A DNA stretch of 64,000 nucleotides, taken from NCBI GenBank assembly GCA_036419695.1, contig CP143946.1:3838001-3902000 (forward strand), written 5' to 3'. The notes beneath the pieces were generated by a model. The model saw only the letters and a program-made list of their open reading frames with translations. It had not been told where the DNA came from and made no database searches. A program made the position numbers and the translations under genes. Origin of the DNA: [Clostridium] symbiosum (GTDB taxonomy: Bacteria; Bacillota; Clostridia; Lachnospirales; Lachnospiraceae). Positions 50,801-60,223 of this stretch are shown one piece after another. Within the stretch, counting starts at the first letter, position 1, and every line of letters begins with the position of its first letter.

Positions 50801-52820
50801 CTCCGGATATCAGGGATTCCGGTACATTTCCAAGTATCCTGAAACCATGATGTTCTTCCGCGCTTTCCGTCAGGCGGAGTGTGTGGGTTTTGACATCATA
50901 TTCCCACACATTAATGTGGGTTTCTTTTAATGCGGTCCGGTAAATCATTTCCTGATGGGCTATCTCTTTTTCCAACAGTGTTCTTTCTGCTATATTTTCT
51001 TGTTTCTGCAGCCGGATGGCGTTATTCTCTTTCAAAAGAAAGAGGTGGATAATCCGGCTGACCATCAGCAGTGTATATTGTTCCTCACCACTGCCAACCC
51101 GCGTACCGTGACAATCCTCATAAATGATGACGGTGGAGACTTCCTCACTCTCTTTCATACAGCAGGTGATTGCAGCCATGGCCCCATGGTCTGTAAACCA
51201 CTGTCTAAGAGTTGGCTCCTCAATCTGGTCCGTATTCAGGTAAACGGTGATGTCTTCCTTGAGAGGCAGGCCGTCAATATCCAATCCCGTGCCGTTATCG
51301 CACCTTTCTGTTCCACCGGGAATATGTTCGCGGTTCCACCGGTACGTGTTTACAAGCTTCCGTCCGGCACCCCTCTCATAGATAAATATCTGATCCGCAT
51401 AAAAAACGCGTCCTATTAAATTCATTAATATTGCAATTGCCGTACCCGTATCCGGATTTTCCAGAAAAATACGGAAAACATGTTCTATAATATGATCATG
51501 GAAGCTTTTTTTCATGACCCTGGACGGCGTGTCGGAATCTCCGGTTTCCGCCTTTGCCATATCTTCCCCATAAATGCAGTACCATCCTTTTCCCTGCTTT
51601 TTAACATGGTACATCGCTGCATCTGCCTTTGCAAAAAGAGAACGGAAATCGCTGCCGTGCCCCGGATAAAAGCTGATACCGATGCTGCAGCCTATTTTAG
51701 CGGCGCCTTCTTTGACCGTAAAGTTTCTGGACACAGCCTCAATACGTTTTACCTTATCTTCGATAATGCTGCCAGTTTCCACATTAGTCATGAATACAAC
51801 AAATTCATCGCCGCCTATCCGCGCTATCAAATCATCCCGCCGGAAAATGGTACGGAGGCTGTTGGCAAACTCATTCAGAACACTGTCTCCATATAAATGG
51901 CCGTAAGTGTCGTTGATACTCTTAAAATTATCAACATCAATAAGCATGAAGGCGGCCGGATTGTGGCAGCGGTTCATATACTCTTCGATCTGTGCAATAC
52001 ATTCTCTCCTGTTTAGCAGGCCTGTGAGAGGATCGGAAGTCGCCTCTTTCTGCGCCTTTATAATCTCTCTTTTGCGCTGGTCTATATCCGATATAATTCC
52101 CAGTATTTTCGCAAGACGGCCTTCGGCGTCCCGGAGCGCCGCGGCATGGACATCCACCCAGATATACGAACCGTCGCGCGACTTAATCCGGTACTCGCAC
52201 TCCATATCGGTCTCTCCCTTCAGCAGGGACTGGAAATTCTCCCGGAGAACCGGCTTATCCTCATCATAGATGATATCAGTGGAAAACATGGAATCCGGAA
52301 AACCCTGTGACGGTATTTCATAACCAAATTTTTTCTTGAAATTAGGCGAATAATAGATGGAGTACGTCGTACAGTCCAGATCAAATATAATATCCTGAAT
52401 ATGTGACAATATAATGTCATAACGCTTCTCATTAATTTCAAGCTGTTCCTGTGCTCTTCGTTCACGGCTGATATCGTGGAAGATGCAGTGGAGCAATTGC
52501 CCCCCACCGGCATCCTCAACCAGTTCCGCACTGACCCATACCCAGCGTATCCGGCCGCCTTTTACCACAAGGCGGTTTTCATATCTGAAAACCTTATTCG
52601 CAGCGAACTGCCTGTCTGCTTCCTGCAGAAGGATTTCACGGTCGCCTTCATAAATCGCGTCTAAAACATGGTTGTCAAACTGCTTTGCAAATTCCTCCCT
52701 GGAGTATCCCAGGAACCTAAAGAGACTTTCGTCGGCACTTATTAAAGTAAAAAATTTATCATAACGGCAGTTAAATATTCCCCCATCAGCCGCCCCAGCC
52801 ATATCTGTATTATTTTTCAA
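47868..52820 (-). CDS. Giant PAS/GAF protein with three GGDEF domains and one EAL domain
   Basis: 1650 residues, no signal or clear membrane helix. Order: PAS (~10-125), PAS (~130-255), GGDEF-1 (~262-425) with RIGGDEF at ~332; GAF-like (~440-620); PAS (~640-770), PAS (~780-900); GGDEF-2 (~890-1050) with RFYGDEF at ~962; GAF-like (~1090-1240); GGDEF-3 (~1247-1395) with RFSGDEF at ~1316; EAL (~1400-1645) with GAEALVRY, EIEITESLG, ILDDFGTKYSNL, LKLDKSL and LAEGVENQ. Only GGDEF-1 keeps the full motif; the EAL looks active. The start is TTG, ~11 bases after AGGAGGGGG; the nearer ATG opens a six-codon frame. Terminator upstream makes it its own unit. Confidence 0.9.
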   Translation of the reverse strand: MKNNTDMAGAADGGIFNCRYDKFFTLISADESLFRFLGYSREEFAKQFDNHVLDAIYEGDREILLQEADRQFAANKVFRYENRLVVKGGRIRWVWVSAELVEDAGGGQLLHCIFHDISRERRAQEQLEINEKRYDIILSHIQDIIFDLDCTTYSIYYSPNFKKKFGYEIPSQGFPDSMFSTDIIYDEDKPVLRENFQSLLKGETDMECEYRIKSRDGSYIWVDVHAAALRDAEGRLAKILGIISDIDQRKREIIKAQKEATSDPLTGLLNRRECIAQIEEYMNRCHNPAAFMLIDVDNFKSINDTYGHLYGDSVLNEFANSLRTIFRRDDLIARIGGDEFVVFMTNVETGSIIEDKVKRIEAVSRNFTVKEGAAKIGCSIGISFYPGHGSDFRSLFAKADAAMYHVKKQGKGWYCIYGEDMAKAETGDSDTPSRVMKKSFHDHIIEHVFRIFLENPDTGTAIAILMNLIGRVFYADQIFIYERGAGRKLVNTYRWNREHIPGGTERCDNGTGLDIDGLPLKEDITVYLNTDQIEEPTLRQWFTDHGAMAAITCCMKESEEVSTVIIYEDCHGTRVGSGEEQYTLLMVSRIIHLFLLKENNAIRLQKQENIAERTLLEKEIAHQEMIYRTALKETHINVWEYDVKTHTLRLTESAEEHHGFRILGNVPESLISGGYVHHRSRRELFDMYQKLENGHHHVQADILTRSADKSFWWWERIHYTMLFTPEGEPSCAVAIGEDITQQKRAEKTYQQELQLRMAFDSRMLASFRCNLDKNCVEYVEAHSHKNYPPGMTYERLMEIHNKTMVNEEDMERLKVLMNREALQQAYQNGTTSINFEYRRKDENGSLSWVNATGQLLRDVESGDLYIYGTLEDINEKKNLELALKRRADYDMLTGVYNRDTAIQMIGDALAKAHKKNNSFSLLIFDVDGFTNLVRSSGYIAADSILKELASQLKIRFTSEKIIGRFYGDEFVVFFYNSPKPDLIWRGTEEVIKAMALPYMFPEIRKPVNVFCGMVFDNHNGTEFEAMYRKARAALDSAKTSEAGNIFVYNENRNGEGGNKSARILPPESVNGAGYDSESEGILLKCMFSLVSTADLRPPLEHTLQELADYYDGDRAYIIELEGGRGGIREVYEWKKDELISITNTAERLFKAEKMKRSEEDFRQLRYVEDVGRLKENHPELFPILKNLGIFSCIFGILNEGDNPIGYIGIDNPRRHTDNTSILMAIRYFLSNELIKRRLQEKQEFLSYHDELTGVLNRNSYKEYRMNLREEGLISLGVVSVDINGLKEINQKNGNAYGDGMIRIIAHIMETEYPAARVYRFSGDEFLLICENISQDSFNMRLNRMKGRLQEICSVSVGSAWADIDINLDFLISGADERRLIAKRAYYDEQQYSTVRRSAGALKTLLEEIAQNHFMVYLQPKINAKTNQLCGAEALVRYRDKKYGVVSPGKFVPYLETVGLIHYIDFFVFEEVCRLIKKWKECDLPQIPVSLNFSRATLLEENLIGKMEQIILRYGVDRSLVEIEITESLGEVARNTVAQIGNQIVQAGFRIILDDFGTKYSNLSFLSLLHFHNLKLDKSLVNHLLINRNARIIVKNIVALCRELNVEVLAEGVENQEQLDVLKELQCFLIQGYFYSKPLPFTEFEEQYLDG

Positions 52821-53012
52821 TAAAAATCATCCCCCTCCTCTTATTTCCCCGCATTGCCGCAGTTTCACGGCAGTCCCCAAATTGTGTCCACAATAGTATT
52901 AGTATTATTTTACCACTCAGGTATCCGATAAGCAATACGGCGGATTCATAGTATGGCTCTCTTTCCTGCATAGCAGCAGACTTTTTCGCATCCAGTGCAA
53001 TCTCCGAATTTA

Positions 53013-53068
53013 AAAATCCTTCAAAGTTTGCAGTCGCTGAATTGCTGCTGTAAACTTTGAAGGATTTA
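53013..53068 (-). terminator. Terminator after the solute-binding lipoprotein
   Basis: On the minus strand AATCCTTCAAAGTTTACAG and CTGCAAACTTTGAAGGATT form a 19 bp stem with one mismatch and a 14-base loop, followed by TTTAAATT. It separates the kinase operon from the giant c-di-GMP gene. Confidence 0.8.
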
Positions 53069-53110
53069 ATTTTTGCTGTTTTGTTAACCCTGACGCCTGG
53101 ATAACAGGTT

Positions 53111-54409
53111 TTATTTATTCCCGTACAGGGCAATTTCCTGTATCTGACGTTCGTCGTATTCTCTGCATACCTCGTCCACACTTGCGCCTTCACAGAGCTT
53201 GACGCATAATTCTTTAATTGTATTCCAGGTATTAAAATGCAGTGCAAAGTCCTGGTTGGGAACCTGCCGGACGGCAGACAGATTCGCTACAAGCCTGTCA
53301 GCCTGCGGCAGGGTAGCAGCTTTATTCCCCTGAGCCGAAGAAACCTTGCCCAATCGTTCTGCAATCCCGTTTAATGTTTCGATCGTGCACATATTTTCAA
53401 CAATCATCAGCGCTTCATCCAGATGCTCCGATTTCGGGTTTACCGACAGCCTCTGATCCGCCCCCACGACGCAGACGGCACCGTCCGGAAGAACGGGCAT
53501 CGCCGTCATCTCCACTTTAAAGGGGTAATTGGGGGAAAACGCCTTCTTACGGCATATGGAACTGATAAAAGCGCATTTTTCCTCTGCAAAGAAGGAGATT
53601 TCTTCCTCCGAATTTGGCAGCGTGGCAAGGGTCCTTTCCACATCCAGGTACTCATTTTCTATCATAGTCTGAAGAAACAGGAAGCCGTCTTTCATATAGG
53701 TGCTGACCGGAGTTTCACCGGCGGCAAGCGCTTCCACCAGTTCCCCGCTCTGCGGGTGCTGATACAGCGGCCCCAATCCTGCGCACATTGCCGGGACACT
53801 GATACCGAAATCTCTGTTGCTTCCATAGGGAAGAATCCCATTTTGTTTAAGCGTTTCGCAAACGTTCCAGAATTCTTCCGAATTCTCCGGTACATTCAGG
53901 CCGTACCGGTGGAGCATGTCCACATTCCAGATCAGGCCGAAACTTGTATAGGATAACGGAACCGAAAACACTTTTCCATTGCATGTACTCTGTTGAAGGG
54001 CATCTTCGGACAAGTTATTAATACATGGAAGAGCAGACAAATCATAAATATATCCCCTTCTGTCGATCTCCAGCACATCTTCCGCCGTTATAACATAAAG
54101 ATCGTCCGGCAGCCCACTCTCCAGCCTCTTTAACAGCAGCTCCCGGTAAGAATATCCTTCATCTGCATAAAAATCGGCATAATCGCTGTACACAATGAGA
54201 TTACTATCATATTTGGGATTAATGACATTGGTACAGCAGTCATTCATTACGTCAGATATGTCCGCCCCCTGGGCAAACAGAGATATCGCAACCTCCGGTA
54301 CATTCTCATCCAGATAAACTTTGGGTTTCTTTTCCTTTCCCGCGCAGCCGCTGCAAAGCAGGCCGAGCACCAGGACGGCTGTTACCGCTCCTGCTCTCTT
54401 TGTTTGCAT
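53111..54409 (-). CDS. Extracellular solute-binding lipoprotein, carbohydrate-ABC type
   Basis: 432 residues. Lipobox LCSGC (Cys about 22). The body follows family 1 sugar-binding proteins: LLLKRLESGLPDDLYVITAE, YDLSALPCINNLSEDALQQS, VPLSYTSFGLIWNVDMLHRYG and LNVPENSEEFWNVCETLKQ. No ABC permease or ATPase is nearby. Its start overlaps the last 28 bases of the hybrid kinase gene, so it may feed ligand to the kinase's extracellular domain rather than to a transporter. That role is inference. Confidence 0.8.
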   Translation of the reverse strand: MQTKRAGAVTAVLVLGLLCSGCAGKEKKPKVYLDENVPEVAISLFAQGADISDVMNDCCTNVINPKYDSNLIVYSDYADFYADEGYSYRELLLKRLESGLPDDLYVITAEDVLEIDRRGYIYDLSALPCINNLSEDALQQSTCNGKVFSVPLSYTSFGLIWNVDMLHRYGLNVPENSEEFWNVCETLKQNGILPYGSNRDFGISVPAMCAGLGPLYQHPQSGELVEALAAGETPVSTYMKDGFLFLQTMIENEYLDVERTLATLPNSEEEISFFAEEKCAFISSICRKKAFSPNYPFKVEMTAMPVLPDGAVCVVGADQRLSVNPKSEHLDEALMIVENMCTIETLNGIAERLGKVSSAQGNKAATLPQADRLVANLSAVRQVPNQDFALHFNTWNTIKELCVKLCEGASVDEVCREYDERQIQEIALYGNK

Positions 54410-57309
54410 TTCCTCTGTCCCCCCATTTTTTTATCATAATACATTCCGATTATCTCAAACATCTTATCAATGTTAATCGGTTTAGCAATATGGCTGTCCA
54501 TCCCCGCATCTCTGCATCTCTGTATATCCTCCTCAAATGCATCGGCAGTCATGGCAATGATCGGAATACCACTCTTATCCCAGTCGGGAAGTTCCCTGAT
54601 TTTCTTTGCCGCCTCTAACCCGCCCATCTCCGGCATATGGATATCCATTAAAATTATATCGTAATAGCCCGCTTCACTCTGTTCTATTTTCCCGACCGCC
54701 TGCAGGCCGTTCTCTGCGCTGTCTACTTCAATTCCGGCCGAATTAAGAAGTTCCACGGCAATTTCGCGGTTGAGCTCATTATCTTCCGCCAGCAGGATAC
54801 GAAAATCCTTAAACTGATACTGCGGCATCGATCCGGAGACTTCCTGTGTTTTCCCGGAAGGCCCCATGATATACAACCGCAGTTTCTGCACCAGTTCCGA
54901 GCGGAATATCGGTTTTGTAAGGAATCCGTTGACGCCTGCCTCTACGGCCTCCGACTCCACCTCTTCCCAGTTGTAGGCGGACAGCAGGATGATTGGTATG
55001 TCGGTTCCGAGTTTTTTGCGGATACGGCGCGTGGTCTCTATCCCATCCATCTCCGGCATCTTCCAGTCCACAATGACTGCAAAATAATCGCTTCCCGTTC
55101 GATGGGCCCTCTCTGCCGCCTCTACCGCCTCACGGCCGCTCAATGAGCAGTCCACGTAGACGCCTGCCTCCTCTAACATGGTTTGTATCCCTTCACACGT
55201 ATCCGGGCTGTCGTCCACAACGAGGACGGTATATCCGGCCAGGGATTCTGCCTCCATACTGCCGGATTCGGACAGCGGCAGGGGCAGGATGACTGTAAAT
55301 CTTGAGCCGGCGCCAGGCATACTCTCAACACGGATTGTACCACCCATAATATCAATGATATTTTTCGTAATTGCCATCCCCAGCCCGGTACCGGTAACCT
55401 TGCTCAGACGGTTGTCCTCCGCCCTTTCAAACGGATTAAAGATACGTTGCACAAAGTCCGGCTCCATACCGATTCCGTTATCCTCCACTTCAAAAATAAT
55501 GTCTATCATTCGGTCTTTTCGTTTTCTCTCCCTGAGCCTGATGGATATTACCCCTCCCTCCGGGGTATATTTGACGGCATTGGATAAAAGATTCATAAGG
55601 ATTTTCTGTATATGCAGGGCGTCTCCCATGACAAGATCATAATCCAGCACGGAAGATTTAACCCGCATTGTATGGCCTTTTTTCATTAATTCCGGTTTAA
55701 TCAGGAGCAGCACGCTGGAAATCAGTTCCGGTAAGTTGACCGGTTCACACTTTAAGCTGAATTTTCCGCTCTCGATCCGTGACATATCAAGCACTTCATT
55801 AATGAGGGAAAGCAGATGATCCGACGCGGCGGAAATCTTGTTAAGGCAGTCTTCCACCTTCTCCCGGTTGCCAAGATTCGCCCGGGCGATTGCAGTCATG
55901 CCTATGATTCCGTTCATCGGGGTGCGGATATCGTGGGACATGGACGAAAAGAAGGCAGTCCTGGCCCGGTTATTTTCCTGAGACTGCAAAAGGGCGTCTG
56001 CCAAATCTGCCCGCATATGATGTTCCCTTGTTGTGTCCCGCAGTACCGCCAAATACTGCCCGTCGTCCGCCAGAAGAAAGTGCACCTCCGTCCATCGCTG
56101 AAGTTCATCGTCCATACCGGTCTGGTATTCTTTCCGTATGTTCTCTTTAAGGCGTCCGGTAAAAAATGCATTCCGATATTCATCATTCTCCGGCACTCCG
56201 CACCGTTCGAACAGAATGTCCGGCTGGACAGCAGCCTGTTCCGGTTCAACATCATATAGTGCACCGACATTATTTGACACCATCTCCACTCTCCGGCCGG
56301 AAGGCGTATAAAGAAGGAAAGCAAAATCTATATTGGAGGAAATATTCTGAAAAAGACGTTCCCGGTAAATGCGGCTCTGTTCCCGTCCTTTCATGGACTC
56401 ACGGCTAAGAAGCAATACCGTAATCAGCAGCAGCGCACCTGCAAGCTCCGCAAATGAAATAGCTACCATATTGATTATTTCTGATGATTCCTGTTGGAGG
56501 GCACTTTTAGGCATGATTGAAAGAAGGTACCATTTATAGGAATTTCCCTTTGGAAGAAAGCATAGAATGCTGTCCTCGCCATGGAATTTGATATCTATCG
56601 TTCCGGCCTGGTTATTCCGTAACAAGCCCCTCAGTGTTTCCTGAATGACGGGCCCATTCCCGTTTTCTTCCAGAAAAGCATAAACATCATCCGTCTCTGA
56701 ACCCGTGCTTTCAATAATCCAGGAACCGCTGCCATCCACAATAAAAGCATATCCGGCGCCGTTGCTGAATGTGAAAAGGGATGGATCCTTATAGCTGGAC
56801 AGCGTCTTGTCCGCATAGAGGGCGCCAATCTGTTCCCCATCCAGCCAGACGGGGGACTGAAACGTAATTTGCAGACGTCCGCTGTTGCCGATATATGCAT
56901 CAGAGTAGCCATTCAGCCCCCTCGAAAGAGCTATGTCCTCAAAAGGCAGAGATCCTGCATCTACCTTCTCTCCGGCGCTGTCGATACCCGCGCCGTCCGA
57001 ATTTATGTAAAAGAACCGGTAAAAGTCCGTTGCATCGGCATAATTGGCAAGAATGCTGCCTGCTTCTGCAAAATCCCCGCTTAATGCATACAGACCGGCA
57101 AAGGAATTTAACCGTTCCTCATCATTGCGAAGCTGACGCCGTATACTGCTTTGCACAATCCTTGCAGAGTCGAGCATTCTCTGATTTGAACCATGATCCA
57201 TTTTTTCTGTAATGCGGCCAAGCATGGAAAAAATAAAAACCGCGCTCAACAGTAAAAGAACGACAACACCTGATAAAATTATAATAGAGCGTTTTTTATA
57301 CCCCTTCAT
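54382..57309 (-). CDS. Hybrid sensor histidine kinase with two receiver domains
   Basis: 975 residues. Two membrane helices (about 8-28 and 290-315) flank a large extracellular dCache-like sensor (GLYALSGDFAEAGSILANYA, DGSGSWIIESTG). Then a PAS-like region, HisKA with SSMSHDIRTPMNGIIG (His about 456), HATPase with LLSNAVKYTPEGG, DNGIGMEP and GTGLGMAITK, receiver 1 (~692-810, Asp in VDWKMPEMDG ~745) and receiver 2 (~832-955, Asp in LMDIHMPEMGG ~885). No output domain: it likely relays phosphate to an Hpt protein elsewhere. Start 57309 follows GAGGAG. Confidence 0.9.
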   Translation of the reverse strand: MKGYKKRSIIILSGVVVLLLLSAVFIFSMLGRITEKMDHGSNQRMLDSARIVQSSIRRQLRNDEERLNSFAGLYALSGDFAEAGSILANYADATDFYRFFYINSDGAGIDSAGEKVDAGSLPFEDIALSRGLNGYSDAYIGNSGRLQITFQSPVWLDGEQIGALYADKTLSSYKDPSLFTFSNGAGYAFIVDGSGSWIIESTGSETDDVYAFLEENGNGPVIQETLRGLLRNNQAGTIDIKFHGEDSILCFLPKGNSYKWYLLSIMPKSALQQESSEIINMVAISFAELAGALLLITVLLLSRESMKGREQSRIYRERLFQNISSNIDFAFLLYTPSGRRVEMVSNNVGALYDVEPEQAAVQPDILFERCGVPENDEYRNAFFTGRLKENIRKEYQTGMDDELQRWTEVHFLLADDGQYLAVLRDTTREHHMRADLADALLQSQENNRARTAFFSSMSHDIRTPMNGIIGMTAIARANLGNREKVEDCLNKISAASDHLLSLINEVLDMSRIESGKFSLKCEPVNLPELISSVLLLIKPELMKKGHTMRVKSSVLDYDLVMGDALHIQKILMNLLSNAVKYTPEGGVISIRLRERKRKDRMIDIIFEVEDNGIGMEPDFVQRIFNPFERAEDNRLSKVTGTGLGMAITKNIIDIMGGTIRVESMPGAGSRFTVILPLPLSESGSMEAESLAGYTVLVVDDSPDTCEGIQTMLEEAGVYVDCSLSGREAVEAAERAHRTGSDYFAVIVDWKMPEMDGIETTRRIRKKLGTDIPIILLSAYNWEEVESEAVEAGVNGFLTKPIFRSELVQKLRLYIMGPSGKTQEVSGSMPQYQFKDFRILLAEDNELNREIAVELLNSAGIEVDSAENGLQAVGKIEQSEAGYYDIILMDIHMPEMGGLEAAKKIRELPDWDKSGIPIIAMTADAFEEDIQRCRDAGMDSHIAKPINIDKMFEIIGMYYDKKMGGQRKCKQREQER

Positions 57310-57564
57310 ATTTTCTCCTCGATTTACGGCGGGCATCAATACAGAAAATACTGCCCGTTTTCTCAGATTACATATATACCCTGAGCAAATTGGGCACTGG
57401 TTTGATTGTATCACTCTTTGCATATTGACGCAATGAAATGCAAGGATTCATTTATGGAATACCCCAATTCTTTTTACCGCTCACAGCCACGAAAAGCATA
57501 GACGAAAAAACAACTCCTGTCCAGCAGATGGATGATATGGACGGCTTAAGCGTGATTAAAAGCA
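57310..57564. other. Spacer between the two kinase genes
   Basis: About 255 bases with no gene; a promoter for the downstream kinase is expected here, but I see no clean -35/-10 pair. Confidence 0.35.
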
Positions 57565-60171
57565 TTATAATCTTAAACACAGAAATGATTCTATCATCTG
57601 GTACAGGCGGACTGGATCTATCGGTTTTGCCAGGTGCCCGTTCATTCCAGCCTCGCCCGCCTTCACAATATCCTCATGGAAGGCATCAGCCGTCATGGCG
57701 ATAATCGGAATCGTCTTGGCCAACGGATGGCTGGACTGGCGGATTGCCCTGGCGGCCTGATAACCGTCCATAACAGGCATCTGCATATCCATCAGTATTA
57801 AATCATAAGTCTCCCCTTTACTGAGGAATAAATCCAGCGCTTCCTGCCCATTACACACGCAATCAATCTCTAACCCAACCATTTTGAGCAGCTCTACTGC
57901 TATTTCCTGATTGATTTCATTATCTTCTACCAGTAACACATGATGTCCTTTCAGATTATCATTCATCCTTTGGCTCCCGATATTATCAGCCACACGTTCG
58001 ATACCAGTCACTGTAAGAAGCGTGTTGTACAGGGTTGAGGCAAAAATGGGCTTGGATAAAAATGCATTAGCGCCTGCTTCCCGTGCGTTTTGTTCTATAG
58101 AGGTCCAGTCATAGGCTGTCATAATAATAATCGTGGTATCCGGACCCACGAACTCCCGAATCCTCCGGGTTACTTCTATCCCATCCATGTCCGGCATCTT
58201 CCAGTCGATAAGACACACATCGTATACTTCTCCGGTTCTATGGGCAGATAAAACCTCTTCTACACATTCAGCCCCTGTCTGCACCCAGTGTGACAGAATC
58301 CCCAGATTTTTCAGCAGCAGCGAGGTATGGATACAGCAGTCCTGGTCATCATCGGCCACAAGAACCTTGAGTGCTTTTAATGCCTGGTGATTGCAGGAAG
58401 AAGCATTTTCGCTTGTCTCATCTACATCAAAGTCTAACTCTACCGTGAAGGTAGTACCCTTTTCTAATTCGCTTTTTACTGTAATTGTGCCGCCCATCAA
58501 AGTGACCAGATTCTTAGTAATGGACAACCCCAAACCTGTACCGCCATATTTTTGGCTTGTGGAAGCATTTTCCTGCTCAAATGGCTGAAAAATTCTGTTC
58601 ATAAATTCCTCACTCATACCAATTCCGGTATCTGTTACCGTAAAGCGCAGGCGTACCCGTTGGTCCTTCTTTTGTATCTGACAGATTTCCAGACGTATCG
58701 TACCGTTGGCCGGTGTAAATTTGACAGCGTTGGAAAGGAGATTAATTAAAACCTGGTTCAAACGCAACGAATCACCAATCAACACCGTATCGGTAAGATA
58801 GAGCAAATTCATGGAAAAATTAATATCCTTCGCAGTCGCCTGAGGATAGAAAATGGAAGTAAGAGATTCGGCCACGTTCTCCAAATTGAAACTTTCGCAG
58901 GCAATAGTCATCTTTCCCTCATCAATTTTTGACATATCCAAAACATCATTGATGAGTGTCATCAAATGCTTCGATGAGTAAGCAATTTTTTTCAGGCAAT
59001 CTTCTACCCGTTTGCGGTCTTCTATATAGGCTCCTGCGATGGTTGTCATGCCAATGATCGCATTCATGGGCGTACGGATCTCATGGCTCATACGGGAAAG
59101 AAAGTTCTGCTTAGCCGCATTCGCATTCTGCGCATTGACCAGTGCATCCCTGAGGGCCTGCTCTTTCTGTATTTCCTCTGTCTGGTCGGAAAGGGATACA
59201 ATATAGCGTGTTACCTTTCCCCCTGTAATTTCAGGATAGCACCGAATCTTAACCCATCGTATTTGTTCTGTTGTAAGGTGCATCCGTAAATCTATGCTCT
59301 TGTTGACCTCCGAATCTGTACGCACGATAAACTCTGCAAAAGCGTTCTGGTCTTCTTCGATAACCAGGTGCGTCAGCAACTCCGCCTTCTCCATGACGGC
59401 GGAATCTTTTATTCCAAGGACATGCTCACAGTTAGCGCTGACATACTCCAATGCGTCTTTCTCCTGATTATAAATCAGAAATACCTCATCCACATTGGAG
59501 GCGAGAATATCAAATAAATGTTCCCTGTATTGGATCTCCCTGATATTTTTACGTTCCTGCCAAAATGCAAACAGAAAGAAAGCAGGAAGAAAAATTGTAA
59601 GCACCGTTGATGAAATAATAGCAGTCGCAGATGTATCCGCCGCACTCTGCTCCAAATTTCGAATTTTACTGTCTGCAAAGGAAATAATAGTGTCCAGAGC
59701 CTCCCCTACCGCATTATATTTAGGATATAAATATTCCGACACATACTGCGCAGTTTCTTCTCTGCTCATGGGGACAATGATTGGTAATGCCTCATTCTGC
59801 GTATTTTCCAAATCCTGCATGGCCGATAGCAGCTGTTCGGTATCTTCAACCGGTCCGAGATATTGGCTGGTAATAATTTTTATAGAACTGTACTGCATGT
59901 CGTACCGGTTATTCAGCGTCTGCTCCACCTCGACTATATCGGTTTCCGGATCCGCAACTAAATTCAGCAAAAATCCCTTCATGTCCAAAAGCCGCGACCT
60001 CATGGCCCTGGATTCATTGGAAACCGTATAAGGGTGCTCATAAATCATTGTAGCTGTTTTACGTAATTGACAGGTGGAAAAAATGCTGAAAATCGATAAG
60101 CCGATTGCACACACACAGACCAGGACCAATCCAATATTTCTTACATCCATTTTCTTTTTTTGTACATTCAT
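57565..60171 (-). CDS. Hybrid sensor histidine kinase with two receiver domains (4-helix-bundle sensor)
   Basis: 868 residues. Helix at ~10-30, extracellular four-helix-bundle sensor (~35-180), second helix (~185-205), PAS-like domain (~215-335), HisKA with LSRMSHEIRTPMNAIIG (His about 358), HATPase (LLSNAVKFTPANG, DTGIGMSEEF, GGTGLGLSITKNL), receiver 1 (Asp in IDWKMPDMDG, ~653) and receiver 2 (Asp in LMDMQMPVMDG, ~791). It follows the chemoreceptor gene by 52 bases, so both likely answer related signals. Start 60171 follows GAGGAG at 8 bases. Confidence 0.9.
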   Translation of the reverse strand: MNVQKKKMDVRNIGLVLVCVCAIGLSIFSIFSTCQLRKTATMIYEHPYTVSNESRAMRSRLLDMKGFLLNLVADPETDIVEVEQTLNNRYDMQYSSIKIITSQYLGPVEDTEQLLSAMQDLENTQNEALPIIVPMSREETAQYVSEYLYPKYNAVGEALDTIISFADSKIRNLEQSAADTSATAIISSTVLTIFLPAFFLFAFWQERKNIREIQYREHLFDILASNVDEVFLIYNQEKDALEYVSANCEHVLGIKDSAVMEKAELLTHLVIEEDQNAFAEFIVRTDSEVNKSIDLRMHLTTEQIRWVKIRCYPEITGGKVTRYIVSLSDQTEEIQKEQALRDALVNAQNANAAKQNFLSRMSHEIRTPMNAIIGMTTIAGAYIEDRKRVEDCLKKIAYSSKHLMTLINDVLDMSKIDEGKMTIACESFNLENVAESLTSIFYPQATAKDINFSMNLLYLTDTVLIGDSLRLNQVLINLLSNAVKFTPANGTIRLEICQIQKKDQRVRLRFTVTDTGIGMSEEFMNRIFQPFEQENASTSQKYGGTGLGLSITKNLVTLMGGTITVKSELEKGTTFTVELDFDVDETSENASSCNHQALKALKVLVADDDQDCCIHTSLLLKNLGILSHWVQTGAECVEEVLSAHRTGEVYDVCLIDWKMPDMDGIEVTRRIREFVGPDTTIIIMTAYDWTSIEQNAREAGANAFLSKPIFASTLYNTLLTVTGIERVADNIGSQRMNDNLKGHHVLLVEDNEINQEIAVELLKMVGLEIDCVCNGQEALDLFLSKGETYDLILMDMQMPVMDGYQAARAIRQSSHPLAKTIPIIAMTADAFHEDIVKAGEAGMNGHLAKPIDPVRLYQMIESFLCLRL

Positions 60172-60223
60172 GACGCTGACTCCTCTTGCCATAAAATGGC
60201 TGCCTTAAAACATCTCTTGAACA

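Noticed and set aside
52810..53247. Minus-strand open frame of 145 codons between the solute-binding protein and the giant c-di-GMP gene
   Set aside because: It runs through the strong terminator hairpin at 53013-53068 and overlaps the end of the binding-protein gene in another frame; only its last six codons follow a ribosome site.
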